From the NCBI GenBank assembly GCA_013423325.1, contig BLJB01000333.1, forward strand, positions 62,001-126,000: a stretch of 64,000 nucleotides of DNA, written 5' to 3'. Within the stretch, counting starts at the first letter, position 1. Each line of letters opens with the position of its first letter. The notes beneath the pieces are model-generated. The model searched no databases. It had not been told where the DNA came from and saw only the letters and a list, made by a program, of their open reading frames with translations. This DNA is from Usnea hakonensis (lineage: Eukaryota > Ascomycota > Lecanoromycetes > Lecanorales > Parmeliaceae). Shown piece after piece: positions 22,101-34,228 of this stretch. Both the position numbers and the translations under genes were made by a program.

Positions 22101-25048
22101 CCTGTGGGCGTTGACCCTGTTGGTGGTATCTGGTCGCAAGTCTCGACCATAGCCAGGCAAGAAATTCTGCAGCATCAGGACAAGCAATACTCTGGTGTTG
22201 ACTACCGAGAGGTCGTCATCGACGACAGGACTTCCACTCCGTTGAACAACTTCTCGAGCATTGTTGATCTCCTACAATGGCGTGTGGCAAGGCAAGCGGA
22301 AGAACTGTCCTACTGCACTATCGACGGCCGCGGCAAAGAAGGAAAAGGCGTAAATTGGAAAAAGTTCGACCAAAAGGTTGCCGCGGTGGCTATGTACCTT
22401 CAGAACAAGGCCAAAGTGAAGCCAGGAGATCACCTCGTCCTGATGTATACTCACTCGGAAGAATTTGTATGCGCAGTCCACGCTTGCTTCTGTCTCGGCG
22501 CCGTTGCCATCCCAATGGCGCCGCTCGATCAGAACCGTCTGAACGAAGATGCGCCTGCCTTTCTCCACATTATTGCTGACTTTCGCGTCAAAGCAGTCCT
22601 CGTAAATGCAGAAGTCGATCATCTATTGAAACAAAAGATCGTTTCTCAGCATATCAAGCAGTCTGCCCAGGTCCTGAAAGTTGGCGTGCCAGCGTACTGG
22701 AACACCGCGAAACCGCCGAAGCAGTCAAGCGGATGTCGAGATCTAGGATTCACTATGAAGCCGGCTTGGATACAGTCTAATTATCCGGTTCTGATTTGGA
22801 CGTATTGGACGCCTGACCAACGACGCATAGCGGTCCAGCTTGGTCATGATACAATCATGGGTACCTGTAAGGTACAAAAAGAAACTTGCCAGATGACTAG
22901 CTCGAGGCCTGTCCTTGGATGCGTGAGAAGTACCATGGGATTGGGGTTCGTTCATACCTGCTTGATGGGCGTCTTTGTTGGTACGTTGCTGCTCTCTCGA
23001 AGTCTTGGCCGGCTGTTGACAACTCTCCAGGGGCTCCTACATATCTCGTCTCTCCTGTGGATTTTGCAGCTAACCCCATGTCCCTGTTTCTCACTCTATC
23101 AAGGTACAAGATCAAGGATACTTATGCAACTGGACAAATGCTGGACCACGCCATCAACACCATGCCTGGCAAAGGCTTTGGACTTCATGAGCTGAAGAAC
23201 ATGATGATCTCAACCGAAGGCAGGCCAAGGGTAGACGTCTGTATGTTATCACTAGATCCTGCGTCCGTAGGGACCGCATGCTGATGAAACCAGTCCAAAA
23301 AGTTCGCCTGCACTTTGCAGGGACGGGCCTCGATCGAACTGCCATTAACACCATCTACTCACACGTCCTCAATCCTATGGTCGCATCACGCTCTTATATG
23401 TGCATCGAGCCCATAGAGCTATGGCTCGACACGCGGGCTCTTCGAAGAGGACTCGTCTACCCTGTCGATCCTGACACTGATCCGTCTGCACTTCTCATTC
23501 AAGACTCCGGGATGGTCCCTGTTAGCACTCAGATTGCGATCGTCAACCCTGAGACTTGTCGACTTTGTCATATTGGCGAGTACGGGGAAATCTGGGTACA
23601 GTCTGAAGCTTGTGTAAAATCTTTCTATGGATCGAAAGATAGTTTTGACGCTGAAAGATTCAATGGTCGAACGGTCGATGGAGATCCTCATGTTACTTAT
23701 GTGAGGACAGGTGATCTAGGCTTCTTACACAACGTCGTCCGGCCTATCGGTCCTGGAGGCCAACAAGTGGAGATGCAAGTGTTGTTCGTTCTTGGCGGCA
23801 TTGGTGAGACATTCGAGGTCAATGGCTTGAGCCATTTCCCAATGGATATTGAGCATTCGATCGAGAAGTGTCACCGAAACATAGTTAGCAATGGATGGTA
23901 AGCTCTCACTCAGAGCTGAATCCCACTTCTGCGGGGTAATGCTAATATTTACCTCTAGCGCGGTTTTCCAAGCAGGTGGCCTGGTCGTTGTCCTTGTCGA
24001 AGTCGCTCGGAAAGCATATCTTGCTTCCATCGTCCCAGTCATCGTCAACGCTGTACTCAACGAGCATCAAGTCGTCGTTGACATTGTTGCATTCGTCACG
24101 AAAGGCGATTTTCCCCGCTCTCGCCTCGGCGAGAAGCAACGCGGCAAGATTCTTGCCAGCTGGGTCACCAGAAAACTGAGAACGATAGCCCAGTTTGGCA
24201 TCCGCGATGCAGATGGTGCTGATAGCCAGATTACTGAGGTTGCGGAGCCAAGGAGTCATCTGGGAAGCAAGGTCGGCGTTGGTAGCTCGTTGAAGAATGT
24301 TGAAACTGTGCATGCACTACCGCCGATTCAGGCGCAGCAGCAGGCGCACGATTACGCTACCTTACCTACCGGTATCTCTGAGATGCCAGCAACTTACGAA
24401 AGCTCGATAGTCGAATCCCCACCACTCCCATCAGCTGAAGAAGACCGGGACGACACGCCCACCGAGCCTCGCAATAATAACAGCCACTTCTCACCCAAGA
24501 CTAGCGCTAGCGAACAGAACGAGGGCCAGTCCTTCCAAGCCTATACAACACGCGGCGACTCCCTTCCGTCCCGCAATGACACCGGCTTGCCGTCTCCACA
24601 AGAGCACTACCCCAACTACGCAGCCCACCCCGCCAATCGCGAACCTGACCCTATCCCCAATCATCCCGAAAACCCCTCTTTCAATTTTGTCTCCGACGGC
24701 CCACCACCTCCCGCCCGCTACGATTCCAAACCGACTCTCACCTCTCAACGTACTCGCGAGGCCGAAGGCGATCTTTGGTCTCTCCCATCGCAGCAACGGC
24801 ACGCACAATCCCAATCCCAAAGCTCCCCCCAAGGCGACTCGAGAACGAGACCAGGTGGACCGAGCCACGCATCCTCTGCCAACTCCTCGGACCATTATGA
24901 CGTCGACGGTGACGACGAATGGCAGCAGGAAGCGATTATGCATATGAACCTGACCCGGGATGGGAGTACTAGAGACACCCACGTTGGGGATAGGAGTGGT
25001 GGGCTCTACGGCGCTTATGATGGGAGTGGGTATGGACATGCGATGTGA
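19176..25048 (+). CDS. CPS1: Cps1/DIP2-family adenylate-forming protein
   Basis: Four exons: 19176..22980, 23031..23240, 23294..23897, 23959..25048; 1902 residues. Layout: an N-terminal DMAP1-binding-type helix pair (ELQEKLRELEDELAEGEITQKGYQKRRTLIL, residues about 4-45), a disordered linker to about 245, a first AMP-binding domain (about 253-960), a second (about 1015-1640), and a disordered Pro/Ser-rich tail of about 260 residues. This is the DIP2 family: metazoan DIP2, yeast YOR093C (Cmr2) and Cochliobolus Cps1. DIP2 in yeast is reported to control a subset of diacylglycerols. The usual P-loop TSGTTGxPK is replaced in domain 1 by FSRAPTGDLRGVVMSH and is unrecognisable in domain 2, so canonical acyl-adenylation is doubtful. 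Introns are 50-61 bp and all exon phases agree. Confidence 0.93.
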
Positions 25049-25341
25049 GGGTCAAGATTTTGATACAGGTTCTGTGAGCAATTTACCATTCTGAACATAG
25101 ATCGAGGCGATGTTGCAAGGACTTGGTAGCCGCATGCGGCCTTGCGTCGATATTCTGTTTCTGGCGAATGTACATCTTTTTGACGGTGGAGGCACTTGTT
25201 GCCGATGCATCGATGAGAGACGGCCGATGGAGCAAAAGTAAAGATTTGTATAGACATGATGGAGGCATTACGACGTCACGGAGTCATTGTATGATGTTTC
25301 ACATATTCTCATGATCCATCACGATATCTACATATGATTGA

Positions 25342-27840
25342 CTACCTTCTCCCACCGCCTTTGACCTTCTTCGCCTTCCCACCTCTGTCTTTGCCACCCT
25401 TCCCTTTCCTCCCTTCCTTGCCATTACTTCTCCCCGCCACACCACCCCTCTCATCCCCTTTTCCCTTCTTCCACATCCTCCCTTCTTTCCTCTCTCTCCT
25501 ATCATCCAACATCTTCTTGTCCTTCCCACTTAGCTTCCCAACCTTCTTCTTGACCAGCCCCACAGCCCCGTTCAGCTCAGCTTGCCCGCTCTTCTTTGCG
25601 ATCTGCTTCTCCTTTTCACTTTCAAACCACGTCCGCTTGGGCCGTGATTTGATTTCCGATTCGTGTTCAATGAGGTTCTCCCCTTTGCGGAGATGCATCT
25701 CGGCGCCGGCGAGGGCTTTTTCTTCCTTCTCTTCTTTCAATATCGCTTCTACTTCGCCTTCTAGATCCTCTACTTTCGCCGCCCACTCATCCGCCAACCC
25801 GGCTTCGACAACTCGACTGACAATCTTCGCGCCTTGTACATTGGCGGATTTGACGGCCTGCTTGACGACCTTGCGGTCCGGCTCCGCGGCAATGGTACAG
25901 GATCTACCCGCTCGGCCGGCACGCGCTGTTCGACCGACTCGATGCAAGTATATCTCGTGGGATTGGGGCGCTTCGTAATTGATTACGGTGGAGATGTTGG
26001 AAATATCAAGACCTCGGGAGGCGAGATCCGTGGCGAGGAGGTGGGTGCACTGCGACAAACGGAAGGATGCGAGGGCAGAGATACGCTGATGCGGTGGTTA
26101 GTGGGAAGCTGAGAAGCATGAATGGAAAAGTGGGCTCACCTGCTCCTGCGACATACTCCCGTGGAGCTCGGCGGCTTTGATGCCACATAGACCGAAAATG
26201 ATGCGGACTCTGTGAGCGGCCTTTTTCTGGCGAAAGAAGATTATGGCTCGGTCTGTGTAGACGCTTTGACACAGATACATGAGGTAGCCCAACCTTTTAT
26301 CTTCTCTCCCTGGACGCAGGCGAACAAATTCCTGAACGAGGGTGCCTACAGTCTGCTTTCTCGCATCCACCATCAGACGTACTGGTCTGTTTAGACCTAC
26401 CCGAATGAGCTTATCGACAGTGTCTGTCATGGTAGCCGAGAAGAGCATGGTCTGTCTAGACTTTGGTATCGTGGTCAAAATCTCATTCAGCTCATCCGCG
26501 AACCCATCTTCGAGCATTCGGTCTGCTTCATCCAACACCAGAATTTCAAGAGTGTCTATAGTAAAGCTGGCAGAATTGCGCATATGGTCGATGAAGCGCC
26601 CTGGCGTGGCAATGATGACATCCGGCCTCCTTCTCAGCACACTCTCCTGCTCCCTCAGACTGAAACCTCCCACAAGCTGGCAAAATGTAACGTCTGTGAA
26701 GCTGGCAAGTTTCTTGGCTACATTGAAGCACTGCACAGCCAATTCTCTGGTGGGCATTAAGATAGCAACACGACTTGTGGGTATTCTCTTCGGCCGGTAC
26801 AGTAGTCTTTCTATGATAGGTATAATGAAAGCCGCCGTTTTACCAGATCCAGTCACCGCACCGCCGACAACGTCCTTTCCTTCTAGGGCAATTGGTATCG
26901 TTTTCGTTTGGATTGGCGTGGGCTCTGAGAAGCCGACTGCTGCCAAGCCCCGCAGAATTGGTCTTGAAAGAGACATGCTCTGGAACGAGCCCGACGCGAT
27001 TTCCTTGCTCTTTGCTGTCCTATATTCCCCTTCATGTGCAAAAAAAGCTTCGCGCCGGGCGTCTTCCTCCAGATCACCAGTCTCTCCACGGGTAATTGAC
27101 CGTTCAATGTCGTCCGGATGCGGTGCGGGCTCCGCAACCGAGTCATCGTCAGAGCCAGCCGCGAAAGCCTGATCCTCTTCTCCATCATCCTCGCTAACCT
27201 CCTCTTCACTAGCTAGAGCCCCCATACCAAAAGCATCTTCTGCCAATGTCTCATCATCTTCCTCGTCCTGCGCGGTCAAATCCCCATCCTTGGAATTTTT
27301 CTCATCCCCGGGTTCGACTTCGATTTCGCTCTCATGATCACTGGTAGAGACGTGCAAGCCATCTTGCTCCTTCGCGACCCCGTGCCTCCTTCTTGCAATG
27401 ATCTCATCAATGTCTACTCTCGTATTGCCACGCACGGTATGTGCCGTAGTACTGTCATTCAAGTTCCAACCATCAAAGCTCTCTGTAATCCCTGTATCTG
27501 CATTGTCAATGTGGAATTCGAAGTCTGAATTCATCGCTCCGTCTTCCTCGCCATGTGCAGTCCATCTCTGATCTTCCTCGCCTGGCTCTGTGTCAGCATT
27601 TCCTAGTGGCGCAACTTGCACTGTCCGTCTCTTCTTCTTCTTGGCTTCTTTGCCATGTCCAGCCGTAGTGTTGTCCGCGAGACGCTGGCCTTCGCTATGG
27701 TCACGCTTGCGTTTATTGCCATTCAGGGCCGGCTTCGGAGATACATGGAGGATTGATTCTTCATCTCCTTCTTCCCCCAATAGATAGGGTTGATCATCCT
27801 CGATTGTCCGAACAAAATCGTCGTCACCACTAGATTTCAT
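25342..27840 (-). CDS. DRS1: DEAD-box ATP-dependent RNA helicase DRS1
   Basis: Two exons on the minus strand, 27840..26140 and 26085..25342, with a 54-bp intron (GTGAGC...ATCAG, phase 0); 814 residues. DRS1 acts in the nucleolus in 60S subunit assembly (processing toward 25S rRNA). The first 280 residues are very acidic with basic nuclear signals (KRKRDH, KKKKRR). Helicase motifs: Q motif (SFQSMSLSRPILRGLAAVGFSEPTPIQ), Walker A AVTGSGKT (328-335), PTRELA, TPGR, DEAD (437-440), SAT (468-470), and after the splice LLATDLASRGLDI and HRVGRTARAGRAGR. The C-terminus is a long Lys-rich tail, as in DRS1 orthologues. The acidic N-terminus and basic tail separate it from other DEAD-box helicases. It is convergent with the Cps1 gene. 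Confidence 0.93.
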
Positions 27841-28186
27841 CGTTCAAGATCCTGTTGGTACAAGGCATGAGAGCGTGAACTTTTTGTACATTTGGAGCTG
27901 AGAAATGCCCGAGATTTAGCCGATTGGGTAATCCAAATTTTAGTAATTTTAAGGTCCAATGTTCGGACTGCCTTTTGCAATCAGAGAGCAGAGAAAGTCG
28001 ATTTTTGTCTATCTAATTATCTGATGCTGGCATAGATGAAATTGGAGTTTGAATCGTCTGTCCAAGACAGGGGTGACAAGCTGAGGACCTACGCTATGAA
28101 AATTCCATCGTCCATGACGATTTCCTCTCAGGTGACTTCGCAAGATCCAAGAGCGTCTCTGAAATTCGCTGTTATGGACATACCAC
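27841..28186. other. Intergenic, DRS1 promoter side
   Basis: 346 bp between two minus-strand genes. It should hold the DRS1 promoter and the 3' end of the GNAT gene. Nothing specific is recognisable. Confidence 0.5.
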
Positions 28187-31100
28187 CTAAGATCGTCGCG
28201 CTATCCAGACAACCGTGAGAAAAGTCGGGCGAGAAGGTGTTTCCCCCGTGGTATATCCCTCTGTTGTATCAAGGACAGCGCCAAAGTTGAGTGATAGATT
28301 CCTAGAATCTTCGCATGAACAACCCCTTATCTGCTTCCTTTCGCAAATTCTACACTCGTGCCTAGCATGAGTTGGCACATATTCACCCTGATCAGAGGTT
28401 AGCGAACTTTGCTCTTTCAAGAACTGCATGGGCATAACTTGCAGCTTGCCCGCCTTGACGCCTACATGAGGCAACGTGCCAACATGCTGAAACTCGTACT
28501 TGGCCAACCACTGTTTGCGCCAAGTAACACTATCTTCGTTGTCCTTGCTGTAGAGAATATTGACCATAATCCCTTTTGCCTGCCGACTGCCGCCCCCGAT
28601 CCAATAGCAGATATCGTTTTCAGGCAAAAAGGGAGCACCCTCGAGGACATGATGATCTGGGCTTAAAGCCCCCAGTATACGATCCAATAAGGTTCGTCCA
28701 ATGCCTTGGCGATGGAATTTTGGATCGACCATGAGCTCTAGCTCGACGGTGCTGTGGAACAAAGTATTCTTTCCCCCGAAGTCGGCAGCCACAGTGAAGC
28801 CGACAACATTTTCCTGCTTTTTGCGGATAATGTCTTCCTGGCGGCGGTAAAACTTCTCTCCCAAGTGGATAGCAACGATAAAGGGATTCTTCTCATTTTC
28901 AGCCTCTTGTAATCGACTACGCCAGTATAGCTCATCAACAGGCTCCAGATGATGCACAAAGCTTGCCTCACGAACGTAGTGATTGTAAATGCCCTTCACT
29001 TGATCCATGTCCTTAAACTCAGCCGGACGAATGTATATATTAGCGGCAGGAGCATGCGGGTTGGGTTGGTCTACCCTCGTTCTCTCTTCCTCTATAAGGG
29101 CACGGCGAAGAGCTCGCTTCTCTTGCTTGGTCATGCTTTCTATGCCGGAAGAGATTCTCTTCGGTTTGGCCGCAATCTTCGCTTCATAGTCTTTTATGGC
29201 CGTTGCCGCGTTTTGGTGACGACGTGCTTGCGTGAAGTCATCGTTGGGGGGATGAGTTTCATGATGCATCTTGTCGATCGGACTTAATACGTTCACATAG
29301 CCTCCGGCAAGGCCCTCGCCATTTTGGAAATCAAGACTTGCTGTATTGATAGTCAAGCGATTTTTCTCCTCCGGATCAGCAGCGTGTTCCTCTCTCCAAG
29401 CTTCGATGACCGAGAGGCGCTCATGACCTCGAGGATCGAATGGCTTACGGCAATCCCACTCATCGCCCACAGGTGGCTGAATAATTTTGCCATCCCAATC
29501 AGCAAGTTCTGAAGTCAACACTACCGGCTCGAATCCTTTTGCTCGCTTTTTGCCTTTCTTGATCGAAGATTTTGCATTGTTTGGGACATCACCATTTTTT
29601 GATGGAGACACCAGGTTAGCATTTTTTCGCTTACTACTGACGTCCTGCAGGGCGTCAGCAGAAGATCCGACTGTAAGACCATTCGGTGATATGTTCATGC
29701 TTTGGTTGCGATCTCCATCACGATCAAATTGAGATCTGCCGTTCTTGTTGACGACTTTGGGCTTCGACTCCTTTGTAGATGGTTGCAATCTTGAAGATGA
29801 AGCCCGAGTTTTATGTGGCACGAAGACAACGTGCTCGTTGGTCTGATGAGCATTGCTATTGCTGGATAGAGCTGCTGGGATTGCGCTAGATGTTTCTGCA
29901 CGTAGACCTGCAACGACCTCTTCGTCTATATCGAGGACCGGTTGACTTACGGCGATCTCGGCGTCAATGTCAATCATTGGTCGGTAAACCTCGTCTTTCT
30001 CTTGAGATGTCGGCACTGGGGTAGTGACGGCAACTGGTTTTTCAGCTGCCAGAGTCTTAGTCGTAGATAAAGCGCGGAGGTGAGGCAGGAGCTTATCATC
30101 CGGTATCGCCGAACTTGCGCGCTGTACAGGCGGGAGGTCTTCGTGCAAACTGGTTTCCTTCGTTTTAGTCACAATAGAAGGACTAGTCAGATGTCTGAGA
30201 TGAGGTGGGACAGGTACATGCTTCTTGTCCGGTCCCGAGGTAAGAGATTGGACTTTGAGGTGAGGGGGAAGTGGCCCACTTTCTTTCACTGGCGGAGTTG
30301 AATCATGACTGATCGTTGCGTGGGACGAAACAGCAGGCAGAGTAATGCTGGTTTCATGCACACTGTGTGCTTTGACTTGCAAAGGGTCTTGTATAGGGAG
30401 GCAATCTTTCGATTGATCGCCCTTCAGCTGAATTCTGGGCGGGCCCTGCGTGGTCCCCCCGAGCACCTCGTCCTGGATTGCTTTTACCTGTGAGGCTTGC
30501 TCAGCGTCGAGTCGCGCGTCTTGTTGTAGCCGCTGGAACTGATGATGCAATGATTCGGGAGCGAGGCCATTTTCTCGAGAAGCAACACGGGCAGCAGCGG
30601 AAACTTCATCTTCTACGGGACTTGCTAAGCGTGGCGACCTGTTTATCCCAGTTTTCCGCTCGACGTTGTGCTCCGGCTTCGGCATACGGTAGATCGGTAA
30701 CCCTGTCGAGGCGGGTCTGTCGATGTTGGCTCCAGTACTGTTCCAATCCGTGGGTGGAGCCATGGGAGGACTTGTAACTGACCAGCATGAGGGCTTCTTC
30801 TCAGTAATGATCTGAACGGATGAGCTCTCGCTTTCGATGGGCTGAGAGGCACCATGGGAGTCTTGGGGACCAAGATCCGGTCGAGATGCATCCATTTTTG
30901 CTATTTGAGAGTAAATCAATGAATGATGGTTCGAATTCTTGTCTTTGACCTGAAATCGCCGGTGAGGGGCAATAGTCTCGTTTGGATTTGGAGTTTCTAT
31001 CGACGCCGACTTATCGTCTGGTCGAGAAATACTAGGAGGCTGATCTGTAGTGGTTAGATTTATTGCTTTACCATCACCCTGAATTGTTGAAGGTTCTCCA

Positions 31101-31362
31101 GATTTGAGTCTTTCTTTGTTTCTATTCACTTCATCCGGCTGGAAGCCACGACGACGTCGACTAGAAGTGACACTCGGTGTGCACTGGCTTTGGAAGACGG
31201 GCACAGTAGTATCGGAAAGCGCTTGATTGTTGGAAGACCTTCGGCTGTCTCTGCCTGGATAATGGATCAGTGAAAGTTGTGCTGAAATTTGGAAAGTGAG
31301 AAAAGGTCAAAGATACCTCGATGAGAAGCGCCTTGGCCACGCGTCGATCCTGCGTTACTCAT
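28187..31362 (-). CDS. Large disordered protein with C-terminal GNAT acetyltransferase domain
   Basis: Two exons on the minus strand, 31362..31317 and 31254..28187; 1037 residues. The first exon (MSNAGSTRGQGASHRG) is inferred: ATG in an AAAAATGAG context, donor GTATCT, acceptor ATCCAG, joining in frame to RDSRRSSNNQALSD. Residues 1 to about 740 are mostly low-complexity and Pro/Ser-rich, with a short ordered block around VLTSELADWDGKIIQPPVGDEWDCRKPFDPRGHE. Residues about 750-970 are a GNAT domain: IYIRPAEFKDMDQVKGIYNHYV, then FTVAADF, and the acetyl-CoA loop RQGIGRT. The C-terminus has a possible zinc-binding CRICERKQIRGCSC cluster. GNAT enzymes transfer an acyl group to an amine; the substrate is unknown. 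A similar arrangement may be fungal-specific; I know of no named member. Confidence 0.8.
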
Positions 31363-31400
31363 TTTTGCATCGTCAGTGAATATATGTAGTTGGTAAAGAT

Positions 31401-32696
31401 TTATTTGTGAATGATTCTGAAAAGTGATATATATGAATTTGGTGTTAAAGGTTGATTGTGAGGTAGACGGAAGATGGAAGATGAAAGGTAGAGAGAAGAA
31501 ATGTTGGGCCAATACACACGTTTGGATCGCGCTAAGGCGTCATCACAAACTGAGTTGTTCACATCAAATATCTCCTCACTCACAACATTCGTCATTCCCT
31601 TTTGCTTCCTTTTCAAATTTTGCAATATGGATCTATTGAGTGTTTTTCCTTGTTTGTTAGGTCCCTTGAGAATTATTGTTCTGTCCAGTCCAGCTTGTGT
31701 ATCGCTAGCTGAGGTTTTCATTATCTGAGTCTTAGCCGAGTATGAGGCCATAGACTCTTGAACTTCCGTGCGGCTTCCCGTCGCTCCCTCCAGATTCTTC
31801 TTTGACAATTCTATATCTACAGAAACATCTTTATCTTGTGAATCTTTGGTCTTACCCTGTCGCCACCTACTTTGCTTGTTGCGCTGCGCTCGAGGTACCG
31901 GAGTAGAAATGGGTGGCTGATGGAGTCTCATCGCTGGACCTTCTGGTATAGAGTGCTTGTCTGTCCTGCGAGCAGATTGCCGTTTTTCTAAGAAGCATGA
32001 CCCAGGCACAACAGCAATGTCTGATGTTGCATTTGTCAATTTGAGGTCGGGATTCGGGACAGCCTTACTATTCAAAATGATGTCCAAATTTTGGGGTATC
32101 ATGCTTGTTCCCGTTGCTTGCATTTCTGTGCTACTTGAACCAATCGCACCCACTGCAGACGGAGACCTTGAGGGGTATTTCGGCACATTGACTGTGGTCT
32201 TCACACTGGCCCTGGCCGCGGATTCCACATGATCATCTCGAGGGGCTCTCCTCCTCTTGGTCGTTGGTCTGCGCTTTGCTCTTGCTCCTTGACTACCTTC
32301 CCGTCCCGCGTCCACAAGTACTAAGCCAATGCCTGTTGAAATATCCAGACACGAGCAACTATTGAAGCAGTTCCTTCCTTCGAAGAGTCTGCGATTTTGC
32401 GGATTGGATCCTCGTTCTGCATCTTCAAGAGCGGAGGTGCAAGAGTCGCTGGCTGACTTGAAAACCTTGCACACGTCCACGTCCGCGACATCCCCATCGG
32501 GAGTTGCTAAACGGTCCCCAGCCAAGCCCAAAATATATTGGGAAGGCCTACGACAGTTAGTGCATGCTTTTGTCTTGTTTGACTGGTCTTGCAAAGCTAG
32601 TTTTGTCGTCGTTGTTGCTGCTGCTGCTGCTGGAGCGGCAACAGACTTCCTTTCTGAAGTGTCGCAAACCACCGTCTCCTCCCTCAAAGATGACAT
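31401..32696 (-). CDS. Basic Ser-rich protein with short Cys motif, unknown
   Basis: A 431-codon frame on the minus strand, start 32696. After an Ala/Thr-rich leader comes a short Cys motif, ACTNCRRPSQYILG, and further Cys residues (DVCKVFKSASDSC, GRNCFNSCSCLDI). The rest is basic, Ser-rich and probably disordered. I recognise no family. The last 60 or so residues are doubtful: a strong donor GTGAGT at 31583..31578 interrupts the frame, and the sequence after it is pyrimidine-rich like the leader of the next minus-strand gene, whose start is at 31362. It could be a fragment of a single larger gene with the GNAT protein, but the good start context at 31362 argues against fusion. It is divergent from ARL2. 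Confidence 0.5.
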   Translation of the reverse strand: MSSLREETVVCDTSERKSVAAPAAAAATTTTKLALQDQSNKTKACTNCRRPSQYILGLAGDRLATPDGDVADVDVCKVFKSASDSCTSALEDAERGSNPQNRRLFEGRNCFNSCSCLDISTGIGLVLVDAGREGSQGARAKRRPTTKRRRAPRDDHVESAARASVKTTVNVPKYPSRSPSAVGAIGSSSTEMQATGTSMIPQNLDIILNSKAVPNPDLKLTNATSDIAVVPGSCFLEKRQSARRTDKHSIPEGPAMRLHQPPISTPVPRAQRNKQSRWRQGKTKDSQDKDVSVDIELSKKNLEGATGSRTEVQESMASYSAKTQIMKTSASDTQAGLDRTIILKGPNKQGKTLNRSILQNLKRKQKGMTNVVSEEIFDVNNSVCDDALARSKRVYWPNISSLYLSSSIFRLPHNQPLTPNSYISLFRIIHK

Positions 32697-33012
32697 ATTA
32701 ATTGTTTGAGGGAGGGGTGCGAAAAGTTGTGATCATGCGTCAGGTGTTGAGTCAAAATCGCTGCTGTGGACGGAGTGGGCCCGGAAATTACCAAATCCGA
32801 AAGACCAATTGCGATGCAGTGACATGCGGGGTTTTCAAAAAGGAGTACAGGTTCATAGATTTGTTGTGTAAAGCCAGTATCCAATCAACCACGACTTTGG
32901 TGGGAGAGCAACTAGTAAGTAAAATGAGGGCCGCTTCGCTTCTCTACAACTTCCTCGGAAACGCCACAAACAAATGTTCCCCGTCTACTGAAGCAGTGAC
33001 CTCAGTGATACA
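32697..33012. promoter_or_regulatory. Shared upstream region, 31401 gene and ARL2
   Basis: 316 bp between divergent starts at 32696 (minus) and 33013 (plus). It is presumed to contain both promoters. No TATA box or known operator stands out. Confidence 0.45.
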
Positions 33013-33828
33013 ATGCTTTCAATTTTGCGCAAGGCTCGATTAAAGGATAAAGAGATGAGGATTTTGATGCTGTGAGTGGACTCCCGTCGAGGATTAACCA
33101 CTTATGCTGATGCCCCAAAAAGAGGATTGGACAATGCTGGTAAAACCACTATTGTCAAACGACTGATGAACGAAGACGTCAACACAATTAGTCCAACACT
33201 TGGATTCATCATAAAAACCATTGAATACGAGGGGTGAGTGAACAGCAATGTCCAGGCTGAGGATCATGCACTTGTTGACTACAAGAGAAGATACCGACTC
33301 AATATTTGTATAGGCATATCCCACCACCATTAGCCTACACATAGCTGACTCTTTTCACATGGATCAGGGGACGTAGGTGGCCAGAAAACGCTGCGCACCT
33401 ATTGGCGCAACTACTTCGAAAAGACAGACGCGTTGATCTGGGTGGTTGATGCCACGGACCGGCTACGGATCAATGACTGCAGAAACGAGCTTGGATCTCT
33501 GTTGCTGGAGGAGGTAGAATCCTCCGCCGCTCAATGAAGTGGACTTGCTGATCAGCGAGCAGCGGCTCATGGGGGCAAGCCTACTTGTCTTTGCAAACAA
33601 GACCGACGTGAGTGGCTGCATGATTGATGATGAAATAAGAGAGGTAGAGACCGGCCCTCTTTCCTTTACTGTCAGGGGGACGATTAACACCTCTAGGAGC
33701 TGCAACTCGATGCAATCCAGACGCACAAGTGGACCATCTTCCGATGCAGTGCAATCACGGGGCAGCATCTGCAGGAAGGATTGGCATGGGTGGTACAGGA
33801 TGCGAAAGACAGGTTGTTCTTGTACTGA
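33013..33828 (+). CDS. ARL2: ARL2-type small GTPase
   Basis: Six exons: 33013..33071, 33123..33233, 33291..33307, 33368..33513, 33560..33643, 33697..33828; 182 residues. ARL2 (fission yeast Alp41, budding yeast Cin4) works with tubulin cofactors in microtubule formation. Motifs: MLSILRKARLKDKEMRILML, P-loop GLDNAGKT (21-28), switch I TISPTLGF, WDVGGQ (63-68), NKTD (124-127), and a C-terminal CSAITG. The third exon is only 17 bases and supplies YRLNI; without it the Trp of WDVGGQ cannot be encoded. The exon 5 acceptor is read as GATCAGCGAG rather than the nearer GATCAG, which would shift the frame. The N-terminus lacks Gly2, which fits ARL2 not being myristoylated. Confidence 0.93.
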
Positions 33829-34228
33829 AGAAGCCGAGTCTAGGGGCATAGTTTGAGGCGCTATAAGGTTTCTACCCCTGGCTTCGCCGAAAAGTCGCCT
33901 GGAGCTGATAGGCTGCTCTTGGTGGGGCGCTGGCCAGGAAAAGAAAGGTCATGGAAGCTGCGGGTCACAACAAACAGGCCTGATAAAGGCTTCCATCCAT
34001 AGCTTTCAATGGTGTTACTATGAATTTTGTTTAGATTTTTGCGAGTCCCTGTGCATGGGGATTCGTTTCCCCTCAGCTGCTGTCGTGACTGCCATTGTAA
34101 ATTCCTCGCCGCCGTCCTTACCGCCAAGGCCAGCAGATCCTCTTTATCACCGTGCTTGTATCGTGCTGTATGAATTGAATGTAGATCAACACTCGCTGCG
34201 AAAAAGCCATCAATTCACGCGTCGCATA
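33829..34228. other. Intergenic, ARL2 3' side to DUF4045-gelsolin gene
   Basis: 400 bp between two plus-strand genes. Nothing recognisable; the last 150 bp are presumably the downstream promoter and leader. Confidence 0.45.

Noticed and set aside
19176..25048. Non-ribosomal peptide synthetase
   Set aside because: There are two AMP-binding regions but no condensation or thiolation domain; the DMAP1-type N-terminus and overall layout are those of Cps1/DIP2.
31362..31401. Fusion of the 431-residue frame with the GNAT gene into one gene
   Set aside because: The GNAT gene has its own well-placed start and pyrimidine-rich leader; no in-phase splice from donor 31583 into its exons was convincing. 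Kept as a question in the findings.
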